From: JBGPEQ01 sp050180895
GTDB taxonomy: Bacteria > Pseudomonadota > Alphaproteobacteria > Dongiales > Dongiaceae
Assembly (NCBI GenBank): GCA_050180895.1
Contig: JBFXDS010000011.1
Span: forward strand, 97,406-161,405
Reading direction: 5' to 3'
Length of the DNA stretch: 64,000 nucleotides
This document shows positions 50,137 to 58,926 of this stretch, in pieces (position 1 is the stretch's first letter; every line of letters starts with the position of its first letter). Below the pieces are notes generated by a model. That model had not been told where the DNA came from, searched no databases, and saw only the letters and a list, made by a program, of their open reading frames with translations. The translations under genes and the position numbers were made by a program.

Positions 50137-50981
50137 CAGCGCGTCCGCAGGTAGCGGAACAGCCGGCGGTGGGCCAGCTTCATGGCCTGATCGGTGGTCA
50201 GGCCGAGAACGCCCAGCAGCAGCAGATAGCCGAAGATCGTATCGGTCTGAAAGAAGCGCTGGGCGGTGGTGATGCGGTAGCCGAGGCCCGAGGTCGCCGC
50301 CACCAGCTCGGCCACCACCAGCCAGGTCCAGGCCCAGCCGAGGCTGATCCGCATCGAATCCCAGATCGCCGGCAGGGCCGACGGCAGCACGATGCGGAAC
50401 AGGATCCTCGTCTCGGACATCTCGAGCGTGCGGCCGAGATTGACGAAATCGCGCGGCACCGACTTCACGTTGTCCATGACCAGCAGCACCTGCTGGAAGA
50501 AGGTGCCGATCCAGATGATGAGGAACTTCTGGGCGTCGCCGGTGCCGACCCAGAAGATGGTGAGCGGGATGAAGGCGACGACCGGCATGTAGCGGACGAA
50601 GTCGACCAGCGGCTCGATCGCCGCCTCCCAGGTCCGGTAGCAGCCGATCAGGACGCCGATCGGCAGCGCGAAGGCCGACGAGATCAGGAACCCGACGGAG
50701 ATGCGGTAGATGCTGATGAGCATGTCGTTGACGAGATGGCCCTGGCCGGCCAGCTCGTCGAGCCGCTGCACGACCTTGCCGGGCGACGGCAGGAACAACG
50801 GCCCGATCACCTCCAGGGCGGTGACGATCCACCAGACGACGCCGAGCCCGACGAAGACCGCGACGGCAATGCCGATGAACTCGGCCGCAGAGATCCGCCC
50901 GCTGAATGCCTGCAAGCGCCGCGCGCGGCGCCGAGGGCGGACCTTCCCGCCCCCGGCCATCGCATTACGAGGCGGCGACAT
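50136..50981 (-). CDS. ABC transporter permease, SsuC/TauC type
   Basis: A 281-residue inner-membrane permease with about six spans (GIAVAVFVGLGVVWWIV, SVGFLISSAFALPIGVL, VAFIPLTIFWVGT and others) and the EAA-like loop FVNLGRTLEMSETRILFRIVLPSALPAI. ATG 50981 overlaps the end of the binding-protein gene by 17 bases; ATG 50960, just after that stop, is an equally good start. Confidence 0.93.
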   Translation of the reverse strand: MSPPRNAMAGGGKVRPRRRARRLQAFSGRISAAEFIGIAVAVFVGLGVVWWIVTALEVIGPLFLPSPGKVVQRLDELAGQGHLVNDMLISIYRISVGFLISSAFALPIGVLIGCYRTWEAAIEPLVDFVRYMPVVAFIPLTIFWVGTGDAQKFLIIWIGTFFQQVLLVMDNVKSVPRDFVNLGRTLEMSETRILFRIVLPSALPAIWDSMRISLGWAWTWLVVAELVAATSGLGYRITTAQRFFQTDTIFGYLLLLGVLGLTTDQAMKLAHRRLFRYLRTR

Positions 50982-51975
50982 CCATGAAGCGCGCGTCGAT
51001 CAGCTGGCCGATATCCACGTCCTTGGTGAGCAGACCGGCCTTGGTGGCCGCCGCCTCGACCTCCGGCACCACCTTGTTGAGGAAGTCGCCGCTCAGCTGC
51101 GTCTTGTTGTCGGCCAGCGAGTAGTAGACGACGCCGTCGAAGGCGGTCGCCAGCTCCTCCGGCTTGGCGCCGACCGCCTCGGCGATGATGGCGCGGCCCT
51201 CCTCGGTGTTGACCTTGTAGTCGTCGAGCGCCGCCTGCCAGGACTTGAGCAGCGCCACGATCTGCCCCGGCTTCTCGGCGACGAACTCGTCGCGCACGAT
51301 GAACACGTCGGAGATCAGCCCCGGATTCTCGCCCGCGGAATAGAGCAGCGCGACCTTGTCGCTCTGCGCCTTGGCGAGGCTGATATAGGGCTCGTAGGTG
51401 ACGGCCACCGGCACGCGCTCGGCGAGCAGCGCCGCACCGGCATCGGCGGCGGGCATCGGCACCTTCTCGATGTCGGCGATGCTCATGCCGTTGGCGGCGA
51501 GCGCGTAGTTCAGCAGGATGTCGCTCGTCGTGCCCTCCTCGAAGGCGACCTGCTTGCCCTTGAGGTCGGCGACCGACCCCACCCCGCCGGCCGTGATGAT
51601 GGCGTCGGCCGTCATCGACACGTCCAGCAACGCGGCGATCTTGATCGGCAGGCCGGCCGCCGCGAAGGCCATCGCCGTGTGCGTGGCGATGTTGCCGCAC
51701 TGCAGCTGGCCGGCCGCCAGCGCGGCGTTGATCTCGGCGTCGGTGGTGAAGTTGACGATCTCGACGTCGTCGAGCCCGTTGGCCTTGAACAGCCCCTTCT
51801 TAGCCGCGATGTGCCAGATGCCGTAGCCCAGCCACGGCTCGATGCCCATCTTGATGGCGCCGGCCTCGGGAGCGGCCGGAATATCCTGTGCCAGGGCCCC
51901 CCTGATGGAGGCGCCTGCCAGCAGCATTGCAGCGCCGGCCTGCAGAACGCTCCGGCGGTTTGGTGACCAGGTCAT
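50965..51975 (-). CDS. ABC transporter substrate-binding protein, nitrate/taurine (NMT1) type, Tat-exported
   Basis: A 336-residue periplasmic protein. The leader has a twin-arginine (PNRRSVLQAGAAM, R7-R8) and cleavage near ALA-QD (about 29). The mature part shows the NMT1/SsuA pattern (IKMGIEPWLGYGIWHIAAKKGLF, NFTTDAEINAALAAGQLQCG, LKGKQVAFEEGTTSDILLNYAL). The ligand is not evident; sulfonates, nitrate and pyrimidine precursors are transported by relatives. First gene of the transporter operon reading toward 49336. Confidence 0.93.
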   Translation of the reverse strand: MTWSPNRRSVLQAGAAMLLAGASIRGALAQDIPAAPEAGAIKMGIEPWLGYGIWHIAAKKGLFKANGLDDVEIVNFTTDAEINAALAAGQLQCGNIATHTAMAFAAAGLPIKIAALLDVSMTADAIITAGGVGSVADLKGKQVAFEEGTTSDILLNYALAANGMSIADIEKVPMPAADAGAALLAERVPVAVTYEPYISLAKAQSDKVALLYSAGENPGLISDVFIVRDEFVAEKPGQIVALLKSWQAALDDYKVNTEEGRAIIAEAVGAKPEELATAFDGVVYYSLADNKTQLSGDFLNKVVPEVEAAATKAGLLTKDVDIGQLIDARFMDVAAS

Positions 51976-52110
51976 CGAAGTTCTCCCCTCCTCCCGGATT
52001 GCGCGGCCGTTCCGGCGCGGCGCGCGGCCGGCGGCCTGCTCTCTGATTCTCGTTCCATGCGCGCGCCCGCGATTTACCCATAGGAGCGGCAGAGCGTCAA
52101 ATCGGCGCGG

Positions 52111-52134
52111 ATCCTGAGCCTGTCGAAGGACGCA
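52111..52134. repeat. Single arm of the CCTTCGACAAGCTCAGGATG repeat family
   Basis: ATCCTGAGCCTGTCGAAGGA followed by CGCA is one arm of the palindrome family seen intact at 34186 and 55367. The other arm is missing, so this is a half copy, upstream of the transporter operon. Confidence 0.7.
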
Positions 52135-52158
52135 ACCCCGGAGATGCGAGCGACGCGA

Positions 52159-53016
52159 CTATGCCGGCAGGCGATAGATGCGGATCGCGTTGTCGCGATA
52201 GAGCTTGCGGATCTCGGCGGCGCTCGACCCGGCCACCACCTCGTCGAGGATCTCCACCCAGGCGGGATAGGCGTGGGTCAGCTCCGATACCGTCCAGTCG
52301 CTGCCGTACATGACGCGGTCGAAGCCGAAGCAGTCGATGGCATGGGCGACATAGGGCTTCACCTGCGCCTTGGTCCAGGCGGCGTGGTCGGCCTCGGTGA
52401 TGACGCCGGAGACCTTGCAGACCACGTTCGGCAGCTTCGCCAGCGCCCGCATCTGGCCCCACCAGGGCTCGCGCAACCCATGCTTGATGCCGGGCTTGCC
52501 GATATGGTCGAGGACGAAGGTCACGTCCGGGCAACGCCTCGCCAGCTCGAGCCCGAAGACCAGCGCCCAGTGCTTGACGCAGATGTCGAAGGTCAGGCCG
52601 TGGCGGCCGACCAGCTTCACCCCGGCGACGAAGTCGGGTTCGAGGCAGAACGTGGGGTTGGGCTCGATCTCGATCAGGCGGCGGATGCCGCGCAGGGACT
52701 TGTGCTGCTTCAGCGCGACGAGGTCGGCCTCGATCGCCGCCCCTTTCTCCACGGGCAGATGGGCGACCATGCCGCAGAGCCGCGGATCGGCATCGGCCAT
52801 CTCCTGCACGAACGCCGCCTCCTGCAGATGCAGGCCCTTGTCGACCCAGACCTCGGCGAAGACGAGCTTGTCGACCTGGACGGCGCCGCGCGCGCGATCG
52901 AAATCGGCCAGCAGATAGGTGCAGTCGATCTTCGGCACGTTCTTCAGCCAGCCGTAGCGCAGGCGCTTGACGTCGTAGAGATGGACGTGGCTGTCGACGA
53001 TGGGAAAGTCCGGCAT
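52159..53016 (-). CDS. Amidohydrolase family 2 protein (lactonase/decarboxylase type)
   Basis: A 285-residue TIM-barrel metalloenzyme. The N-terminal metal motif is IVDSHVHLYD (HxH, about 8-11), the strand-6 His lies in FVLDHIGKPG and the conserved Asp in VMYGSDWTVS. This group includes L-fuconolactonase, 4-sulfomuconolactonase and 2-pyrone-4,6-dicarboxylate lactonase, all opening lactones in sugar acid or aromatic breakdown. ATG 53016. It may work with the alpha-hydroxyacid oxidase and RraA-type genes upstream. Confidence 0.9.
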   Translation of the reverse strand: MPDFPIVDSHVHLYDVKRLRYGWLKNVPKIDCTYLLADFDRARGAVQVDKLVFAEVWVDKGLHLQEAAFVQEMADADPRLCGMVAHLPVEKGAAIEADLVALKQHKSLRGIRRLIEIEPNPTFCLEPDFVAGVKLVGRHGLTFDICVKHWALVFGLELARRCPDVTFVLDHIGKPGIKHGLREPWWGQMRALAKLPNVVCKVSGVITEADHAAWTKAQVKPYVAHAIDCFGFDRVMYGSDWTVSELTHAYPAWVEILDEVVAGSSAAEIRKLYRDNAIRIYRLPA

Positions 53017-53061
53017 CCTGTCCTCCTGGTCTATCGCACAGCTGTCGCAAGCAGAAAATGA

Positions 53062-53273
53062 ACCACAAAGCCGCGAAGAGCACGAAGACCAAGCAGGATT
53101 TGCTTTGGACGCGTCACATCTGAGTTCGTCACCCCCGGGAAAGCGGGGGTCCAGGGCAAGTTGCAGAGCGGTTGCCCTGGATTCCCGCTTTCGCGGGAAT
53201 GACAGCCTGGGTGTGTCCCGACATGCGAATTCCTGCTTTAGGTCGTCCTTTGTGCCCTTCGTGGCTTTGTGGT
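53062..53273. repeat. Two nested palindromic repeats
   Basis: The outer pair is ACCACAAAGCCGCGAAG (from 53062) with an imperfect inverted copy ending at 53273. Inside, 53128-53203 is a second palindrome beginning GTCACCCCCGGGAAAGCGGG and ending CGCTTTCGCGGGAATGAC. Both are repeat types common across proteobacterial genomes. They fill the 286-bp gap between the amidohydrolase and alpha-hydroxyacid oxidase genes. Confidence 0.8.
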
Positions 53274-53302
53274 GAATCTTCTTGAGACAATGGCGGTCTC
53301 GG

Positions 53303-54466
53303 TCACCGCCGCCGGAAGATGAGGTCGGGACCGATGTCGGCGATACGCGCCACGCCGCAGAGGCCCATCACCCGGTCGATCTCGCGCCGGTAGATGTCGA
53401 GCACATGGGCGACGCCCGCCTCGCCGGCGACGCTCAGGCCCCAGAGCTGGGGCCGGCCGACGAGGCAGGCGGCGGCGCCGCGCGCCAGCGCCTTGACGAC
53501 ATCGGCGCCGCGCCGCACCCCGCCGTCGAGCAGCACGGGGATGCGGCCGCCGACGGCCTCGACGACCGCCGGCAGCGCATCGAGCGAGGCCGGCGCGCCG
53601 TCGAGCTGGCGGCCGCCATGGTTGGAGACGATCAGCCCGTCGATCCCATGATCCAGCGTAGCCCGCGCCTCGGCCGGATGCAGCACGCCCTTGAGCAGCA
53701 GCGGTCCGGTCCAAGCGCGGCGCAGCTCGTCGACGTCCACCCAGGACATGGCGGGATCGAGGAGCGACGCCATGCGGCCGGCCAGCGTGCGGATATCGGC
53801 GATCTCGCAGGGCCGCACATAGTTGCCGAAGGTGATGCGCGGCAGCTCCCGCCGCATGCGCCACAGCCAGGGCAGCTTGAGCGCCATGCCCGCGAGATCG
53901 GCGGCGCGGAAGCGCGGCGGGATGGCGAAGCCGTTGCGGAGGTCCCGCTCGCGGTTGCCGAGCAGCTGATTGTCGATGGTCAGCACGAGCGCATCGAACC
54001 CGGCCCGCGCCGCGCGCTCGGTCAGCTCGCGGGTGAAGCCGCGGTCGCGGTAGATGAAGACCTGCATCCAGCGCGGCGGCGCGGCGGCGGCGGCGAACGT
54101 TTCCAGGCTGCAGACGGAGCCGTGGCTGAGGCAGATGGCCGTGCCCGCCGCCGCGGCGGCGCGCGCCGCGCAGCACTCGCCGGCGGGCCAGAACAGGCCG
54201 GCCAGGCCCGTCGGCCCGACGATCACCGGCAGCGCCAGCCGGTGCCCGAAGAGCGTCGTCGAGAGATCGCGTTCGCCGGCGCCGCTGAGCGGATGCGGCA
54301 GCAGCTCGACCGCGGCGAAGGCCGCCTCGTTGCGGCGGAGAGTCCCTTCGTCCTCTGCGCCGCCGTCGGCGAAATCGAAGATCGGCCGCGGCAACACCGT
54401 CCGCGCCAGCGCGCGCATGGCCGCGATGCTGTGGCCGCGACGGCGCCAAGCGGGTGCGGTCGTCAC
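53303..54466 (-). CDS. FMN-dependent alpha-hydroxy-acid oxidizing protein (lactate/mandelate dehydrogenase family)
   Basis: A 387-residue flavoprotein of the glycolate oxidase/LldD/mandelate dehydrogenase family. The catalytic His is in the signature SNHGGRQLDGAPASLDALP, the FMN phosphate site in LLDGGVRRGADVVKALARGA, and FDFADGGAEDE near the N-terminus aligns with the family start. It oxidises a 2-hydroxy acid to the 2-oxo acid, passing electrons to oxygen or the respiratory chain. The start is GTG 54466. The N-terminal Arg-rich segment might associate with the membrane, but no clear helix is seen. Confidence 0.93.
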   Translation of the reverse strand: MTTAPAWRRRGHSIAAMRALARTVLPRPIFDFADGGAEDEGTLRRNEAAFAAVELLPHPLSGAGERDLSTTLFGHRLALPVIVGPTGLAGLFWPAGECCAARAAAAAGTAICLSHGSVCSLETFAAAAAPPRWMQVFIYRDRGFTRELTERAARAGFDALVLTIDNQLLGNRERDLRNGFAIPPRFRAADLAGMALKLPWLWRMRRELPRITFGNYVRPCEIADIRTLAGRMASLLDPAMSWVDVDELRRAWTGPLLLKGVLHPAEARATLDHGIDGLIVSNHGGRQLDGAPASLDALPAVVEAVGGRIPVLLDGGVRRGADVVKALARGAAACLVGRPQLWGLSVAGEAGVAHVLDIYRREIDRVMGLCGVARIADIGPDLIFRRR

Positions 54467-54511
54467 GACGGCATGACCGCAGTGCGCCCTTCCCCAGGTT
54501 TGACCCGGGGA

Positions 54512-54592
54512 CCAAGCTCAGGATGAGGGGAGATCTTGGTGGCGGTAAGAAAAGACCTCATGCTGAGCCTGTCGAAGCACGCAGAACGCCGG
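54512..54592. repeat. Diverged copy of the CCTTCGACAAGCTCAGGATG palindrome
   Basis: AAGCTCAGGATGAGGGGAGA begins one arm and CTCATGCTGAGCCTGTCGAA the other, with more mismatches than in the 34186 and 55367 copies. Upstream (54491-54511) is a short unrelated palindrome around CCCGGGG. Confidence 0.75.
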
Positions 54593-54605
54593 TCCAAACT
54601 TTCCT

Positions 54606-55298
54606 TCACTCGTCGATGTAGCGGACGCGGGCGCCGGCGAGCAGCTCCGCGATGAAGCTCGGCTCCTTGAGGCCGCCGCGCACGGCCTGCAGCATCTTCG
54701 CCTCCTTGGCGCGCACGGCGTCGAGCCGGGCGAGGACCGCCGCCGCCTGCGCCTGCGGCACGACGACGGCCGCGTCGGGGTCGCCGACGACGATGTCGCC
54801 GGCCTCGACCCGCAGGCCGCCGCAGACGACCGGCAGGCCCACGGCGCCCGGACCGTTGCGGGCCGGCGAGTTGGGCGAGACTCCCTGCGCGAAGCAGGGA
54901 AAGGCGAGTGCCTGCATGTCCGCGAGGTCACGCACCAGCCCGTCGGTGACGATCCCGGCCGCGCCGCGATTTTGGGCGATCCCCAGCACCAGATCGCCGA
55001 CGACGGCGCAGCCGGTGTACCCATCGGTCGCCGCAATCAGGACGTCGCCCGGCTCGCAGACGGCGACGGCGGCGCAGAGCGCCAGATTGTCGGCGGGGCC
55101 GTTGAGGCAGGGCAGCGCCGCGCCGACGAAGCGCGGCGGCGTGCCCGGCAGCGGCTTGATCCGCCAGTCCATGGCGCCGCGCCCGCCCATCGCATCGACG
55201 ATGAAACTGGCCGGCGTCTCGGCAAAGGCGGCGAGGAGCGCGCGATCGGGGCGCGGGAATCTGCGGCGTATGGTCAGGAGCGGCGGGTCGTCGATCAT
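54606..55298 (-). CDS. RraA family protein (4-hydroxy-4-methyl-2-oxoglutarate aldolase-like)
   Basis: A 230-residue protein of the RraA/HMG-aldolase fold. The motif CEPGDVLIAATDGY with a GDLVLGIAQNRGAAGIVTDGLVRDL-type stretch is present; the RD pair (R122-D123 region) is the metal/pyruvate-binding hallmark of the class II pyruvate aldolases as opposed to RNase-regulator RraA. Family members cleave 4-hydroxy-4-methyl-2-oxoglutarate or decarboxylate oxaloacetate, the end of protocatechuate and gallate pathways. ATG 55298. It is on the same strand as the oxidase and amidohydrolase genes. Confidence 0.88.
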   Translation of the reverse strand: MIDDPPLLTIRRRFPRPDRALLAAFAETPASFIVDAMGGRGAMDWRIKPLPGTPPRFVGAALPCLNGPADNLALCAAVAVCEPGDVLIAATDGYTGCAVVGDLVLGIAQNRGAAGIVTDGLVRDLADMQALAFPCFAQGVSPNSPARNGPGAVGLPVVCGGLRVEAGDIVVGDPDAAVVVPQAQAAAVLARLDAVRAKEAKMLQAVRGGLKEPSFIAELLAGARVRYIDE

Positions 55299-55366
55299 TG
55301 GGAAAACCGGATGCTGCCAAACGCGCGCTCTGCTCGTTGCGAATCACATGAGCCGGATCGGCATCG

Positions 55367-55449
55367 TGCGTCCTTCGACAAGCTCAGGAAGAGGGCTTTT
55401 CTTCGTGCCAGCAAGATTTCCCCTCATCCTGAGCCTTTCGAAGGACGCA
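55367..55449. repeat. REP-like palindrome, family CCTTCGACAAGCTCAGGATG
   Basis: Arms TGCGTCCTTCGACAAGCTCA (from 55367) and its complement ending at 55449 enclose a 40-base centre, including GTGCCAGCAAG, similar to the centre of the 34186 copy. Confidence 0.85.
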
Positions 55450-55543
55450 CAGGCGAGCCTGCAATGCGTCCGCTCCTGAAGCACTCAACTCGCGACGAAC
55501 CCTTAGCAAATCGTCGACCCAGGAACCATAGCCGTTACGGCCG

Positions 55544-57400
55544 CTACGGCGATGGCGCCGGCGCGCCGTCCTCCTCCGCGACCGGCCGGGCCGACCACAG
55601 CAGCGCCACGCCGATGACGGCCGACAGCACCGAGGCGGCAAAGACGGCGATCTTGGCGGCGGCGAAATCGGACTCGGCGGGAAAGGCCTGGCCGGCGATG
55701 AACAACGACATGGTGAAGCCGATGCCCGCCAGCCCGCCGGCGCCGCAGAGTTGCCACCATGAATATTCCGCCGGCTTGACGGCGGCGCGCAGCCGCACGG
55801 CCAGGGCCGACGCCAGCACCAACCCTACCGGCTTGCCGATCACGAGTCCGATGGCGGTCGCGAGCATCAGCGGCTCGCGGCCATCGAACACGTCTGTCGT
55901 CAGGGCGACTCCCGCGTTGGCCAGCGCGAACAACGGCAGCACGACATAGCTCGACCAGGGCTCGACATGGCGCAGCATGCGGTCGGCCGGGGATTCGAGC
56001 CGGTCATGGATGGCATCAAGGGCGCGCAAGGCCGGCAGCGACGGTCCGTGCCGCAGCACCTTGTCGCCCCGTCGGGTCTCAGCCGCCATGATCGTGTTGG
56101 CCTGCGTCATCAGCGCATGCAGGTCCGGCGGCGGGCGCGTCGGGATGAACAGCGCCAGCACCACGCCGGCCACGGTGGCGTGCAGCCCGCCCGCATGAAC
56201 GCAGGCCCACAGCAGCACGCCCAGCAGCATGTAGGGCAGCACGCGGTAGACGCCGGACCGGTTGAGCAGCGCCAGCGCCACGGTCGTCGCCGCGGCGGCG
56301 CCGAGATAGCCGAGATGCAGGTCACCGGAATAGAAGATGGCGACCACGACGATGGCGCCGATGTCGTCGACGATGGCGGCGGCGGTAAGGAAGATGCGCA
56401 GCTCCACCGGCACGCGTGCGCCCAGCATCACGATCAGCGCCACGGCAAAGGCGGTGTCGGTGGCCATCGGCACGCCCCAGCCGTGCGACCACGGCCCCTG
56501 CGGGATGACCAGCAGATAGAGCAGCGCCGGCACCGCCATGCCGCCGAGGGCGCCGGCGACCGGCAGCGCCGCCGAGCGCCGGCTGGCGAGATGGCCGACG
56601 GTGAACTCGCGCTTGATCTCCAGGCCGACGACCAGGAAGAAGATGCTCAGCAGCCCGTCATTGACCCAATGCCGCAGGGACATGCGGAAGCCGGCCTGGC
56701 CCAGCGCGATGCCCAGATACTGTTCCCAGAAGGCGTCGAAGGCCGGCCCGGCAGCGGAATTGACCAAGGCGACCGCCAGGATCGAGGCCAGCAGCAGCAG
56801 CACGCCTGTCGAGGGGGCCCAGCTGGCGAAATCGAGCGCGGCCGAGCGAACGCGATGACCCAGCGAGCCGAGCATCGCATCGGCGAACGAGCTCTCGTCC
56901 CACGGCCCGTCGTAGCGGCGGCCATTGATGAAGAAGGTCGGCGTGAACATCACGCCGCTGGCGCGCGCGCTGTGGATGTCGGCTTCGACCCGCGCCTTCG
57001 CCCGCCGGGTCTTCTCCCTAGCCTCGTCCGTATCCTCGTCCGCCAGGCCGAGATCGTCGGCGACGGCGCGCAGATCGTCCTCGGTGAGACTCTGCGAGCG
57101 CGTCATCAGCTTGATGTGCGCGTCCCAGAAGCTCTCCGGATCGCCGCTGCGCTCCGCCAGCTCGGCGGCGCGGCGGGCGATGTCGCTGCCGGTGATCGGC
57201 CGATGCCGGAAGACGTAGCGCAGGCGCTCGCCCAGCTGATTGCGGACCTCGGCGATGCGCTCGTTGGCCGCCCGGCAGTGGGGGCAGTCGTAGCTGCCGT
57301 ACTCGACGAGCGTGATGGCGGCGTTGGCGGGCCCGAGGATATGATCGGCCGCCGCGCTTACGGGACGATCGAGCCGACCGCTGAGACTTGCCTGGGACAT
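55544..57400 (-). CDS. nhaA: DsbA/thioredoxin-like domain fused to Na+/H+ antiporter NhaA
   Basis: A 618-residue fusion. Residues 1 to about 185 form a DsbA-type thioredoxin domain with redox motif C39-P-H-C42 (YGSYDCPHCRAAN) and the cis-Pro strand (VMFTPTFFINGRRYDG). Residues about 190-610 are NhaA: FFLVVGLEIKREFTVGHL, TDTAFAVALIVML and the ion-binding pair in AAAIVDDIGAIVVVAIFYS, with about 11-12 spans. NhaA exports Na+ in exchange for H+. No signal peptide precedes the DsbA part, so it probably faces the cytoplasm. Such fusions exist in other bacteria; a role for redox in gating is inference. Monocistronic, minus strand. Confidence 0.93.
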   Translation of the reverse strand: MSQASLSGRLDRPVSAAADHILGPANAAITLVEYGSYDCPHCRAANERIAEVRNQLGERLRYVFRHRPITGSDIARRAAELAERSGDPESFWDAHIKLMTRSQSLTEDDLRAVADDLGLADEDTDEAREKTRRAKARVEADIHSARASGVMFTPTFFINGRRYDGPWDESSFADAMLGSLGHRVRSAALDFASWAPSTGVLLLLASILAVALVNSAAGPAFDAFWEQYLGIALGQAGFRMSLRHWVNDGLLSIFFLVVGLEIKREFTVGHLASRRSAALPVAGALGGMAVPALLYLLVIPQGPWSHGWGVPMATDTAFAVALIVMLGARVPVELRIFLTAAAIVDDIGAIVVVAIFYSGDLHLGYLGAAAATTVALALLNRSGVYRVLPYMLLGVLLWACVHAGGLHATVAGVVLALFIPTRPPPDLHALMTQANTIMAAETRRGDKVLRHGPSLPALRALDAIHDRLESPADRMLRHVEPWSSYVVLPLFALANAGVALTTDVFDGREPLMLATAIGLVIGKPVGLVLASALAVRLRAAVKPAEYSWWQLCGAGGLAGIGFTMSLFIAGQAFPAESDFAAAKIAVFAASVLSAVIGVALLWSARPVAEEDGAPAPSP

Positions 57401-57578
57401 CCGAACCCCTCGCTCTCGCCTGTCCTAGCGATGCTTCCGCCGCCCGACGCTCGGCCGCCCGCGCGTCGTCAGACCTCGGGGAGGACCTCAGATCCGGCAA
57501 TCGGCGCAACCAACCTTGCCGTCACCGCAGCGCATCCGCGTCACCGGCCGGTCCGCCTGCAGAAAATCCGGGAAAGCC

Positions 57579-57652
57579 TGGAGCGGGTGAAGGGAATCGA
57601 ACCCTCGTCGTAAGCTTGGGAAGCTTCTGCTCTGCCATTGAGCTACACCCGC
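57579..57652 (-). tRNA. tRNA-Gly (CCC)
   Basis: A 74-base cloverleaf with encoded CCA; the anticodon loop TTCCCAA gives CCC. It closely follows the E. coli tRNA-Gly(CCC) sequence in acceptor and T arms (GCGGGTG, GGGTTCGATTCCC). Confidence 0.95.
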
Positions 57653-57688
57653 GTCCCGCCTCGCTTATAGGGCAGGCCGCCGCAAGGC

Positions 57689-58783
57689 TCAAGACGCCAG
57701 CGCGGCGCCGGGGATGTCCTCCGGGGCGCAGCCGAGCTGCTTCGCGATATCGAGCAGCTGCCGCCAGGTCGTCCGGTCGAGCGGCACACCGTCGCGTTCG
57801 CGCGCGGCGCGGGCGCGCGCCTCCGGCTCGCCGGGCAGCAGCACCTCGGCGGTCCCCGGCAGCGCCGGCGACGACGTGACCCAGGCGCAGAGCGCATCGA
57901 CCTCCGCCGACAGCGCGGCCATGCTCGTCACCGCCGCCGCATCGACGATCACCGACAGCATGTTGTTGATGATGGTGTTGCTGGCCTGCGTCTCCGGCCG
58001 ATTGGTGCCGCCGCCCGCCAGCGCGCCCGCCAGCAGGTCGCACATCAGCGCGAGACCGTAGCCCTTGTGCTCGCCGAACGGCAGCAGGGCGCCGATCGGA
58101 TCGGCGAACATCACGGCGGGATCGCGCGTCGGCGCGCCGGCCGCGTCGATGAGTGCGCCTTCCGGCGCCGGGCTGCCCCTGTTGCGCGCCACCTTCACCT
58201 TGCCGAACGCCACCTTGCTGGTGGCCATGTCCAGGATCACGGCCCGCCGATCCGTCGGCGGCAGCCCGATGCACACCGGATTGGTCGCCAGCCGCCCCTG
58301 GCGCCCGCCGAACGGCGCGACATAGGGCCGGTGGCCGATGACGTTGACATAGTGCAGCGACGCGCAGCCGGCGGCGGCGCACTGCTCCGCCCAGGCGCCG
58401 ATGCGGCCGAGATGGTGCGTCTGCTGCAGGGCGACGAGCGCGACGCCCTGCTGCCGCGCGCGCGCGATTCCCAGGGCCATCGCCTCGCGGCCGACGATCT
58501 GGCCGACGCCGCGGCCGCCATCGATGACCAGCACGGCGCCGTGGTCGTGCACCACCCGGGCCCGGCGTCCGAGCCGCAGCCGCCCGTCGCGCATGGCCGG
58601 CACGTAGTCCGTCAGCATGCCCACGCCGTGGGAATCGTGGCCGGCCAGGTTGGCATCGACCAGATGACCGGCGATCGCCGCGGCCTCTTCCACGTCGCAC
58701 CCGGCCCGGCGGCAGACTGCCTGCGTGAACCGGCGCAGGCGGTCGGCAGCGATGACGATAGTGTCGGCTGTGTTGGCGGACAT
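57689..58783 (-). CDS. Malate/L-lactate dehydrogenase family oxidoreductase (Ldh2 type)
   Basis: A 364-residue NAD(P)-dependent Ldh2-fold enzyme. The catalytic-His motif is ANLAGHDSHGVGML, the nucleotide-binding stretch LATNPVCIGLP, LDMATSKVAFGKVKVA and GEHKGYGLALMCDLLAGAL follow. It is a distant paralogue of the gene at 7008-8093 but more canonical in the SHG motif. Substrate unknown. ATG 58783. It is divergent from the ynjBCD-like operon, 143 bp away. Confidence 0.9.
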   Translation of the reverse strand: MSANTADTIVIAADRLRRFTQAVCRRAGCDVEEAAAIAGHLVDANLAGHDSHGVGMLTDYVPAMRDGRLRLGRRARVVHDHGAVLVIDGGRGVGQIVGREAMALGIARARQQGVALVALQQTHHLGRIGAWAEQCAAAGCASLHYVNVIGHRPYVAPFGGRQGRLATNPVCIGLPPTDRRAVILDMATSKVAFGKVKVARNRGSPAPEGALIDAAGAPTRDPAVMFADPIGALLPFGEHKGYGLALMCDLLAGALAGGGTNRPETQASNTIINNMLSVIVDAAAVTSMAALSAEVDALCAWVTSSPALPGTAEVLLPGEPEARARAARERDGVPLDRTTWRQLLDIAKQLGCAPEDIPGAALAS

Positions 58784-58926
58784 TCGGCAGCATCCCGGAC
58801 TGGACGAGGCGGCCCGATCATAGTCGGCGGCCGGCCCACGATCAAAGCGGCGTGAGCGCGGGATGGGGCTGCTGGCCCGCGCCGGGGCGACGGGCTACTG
58901 TCGCAGCCTGCGGCGAGGGATACGCG

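Noticed and set aside
53062..53273. CRISPR array
   Set aside because: The repeats are inverted and nested, not direct with regular spacers; no cas gene or array was seen anywhere in the window.
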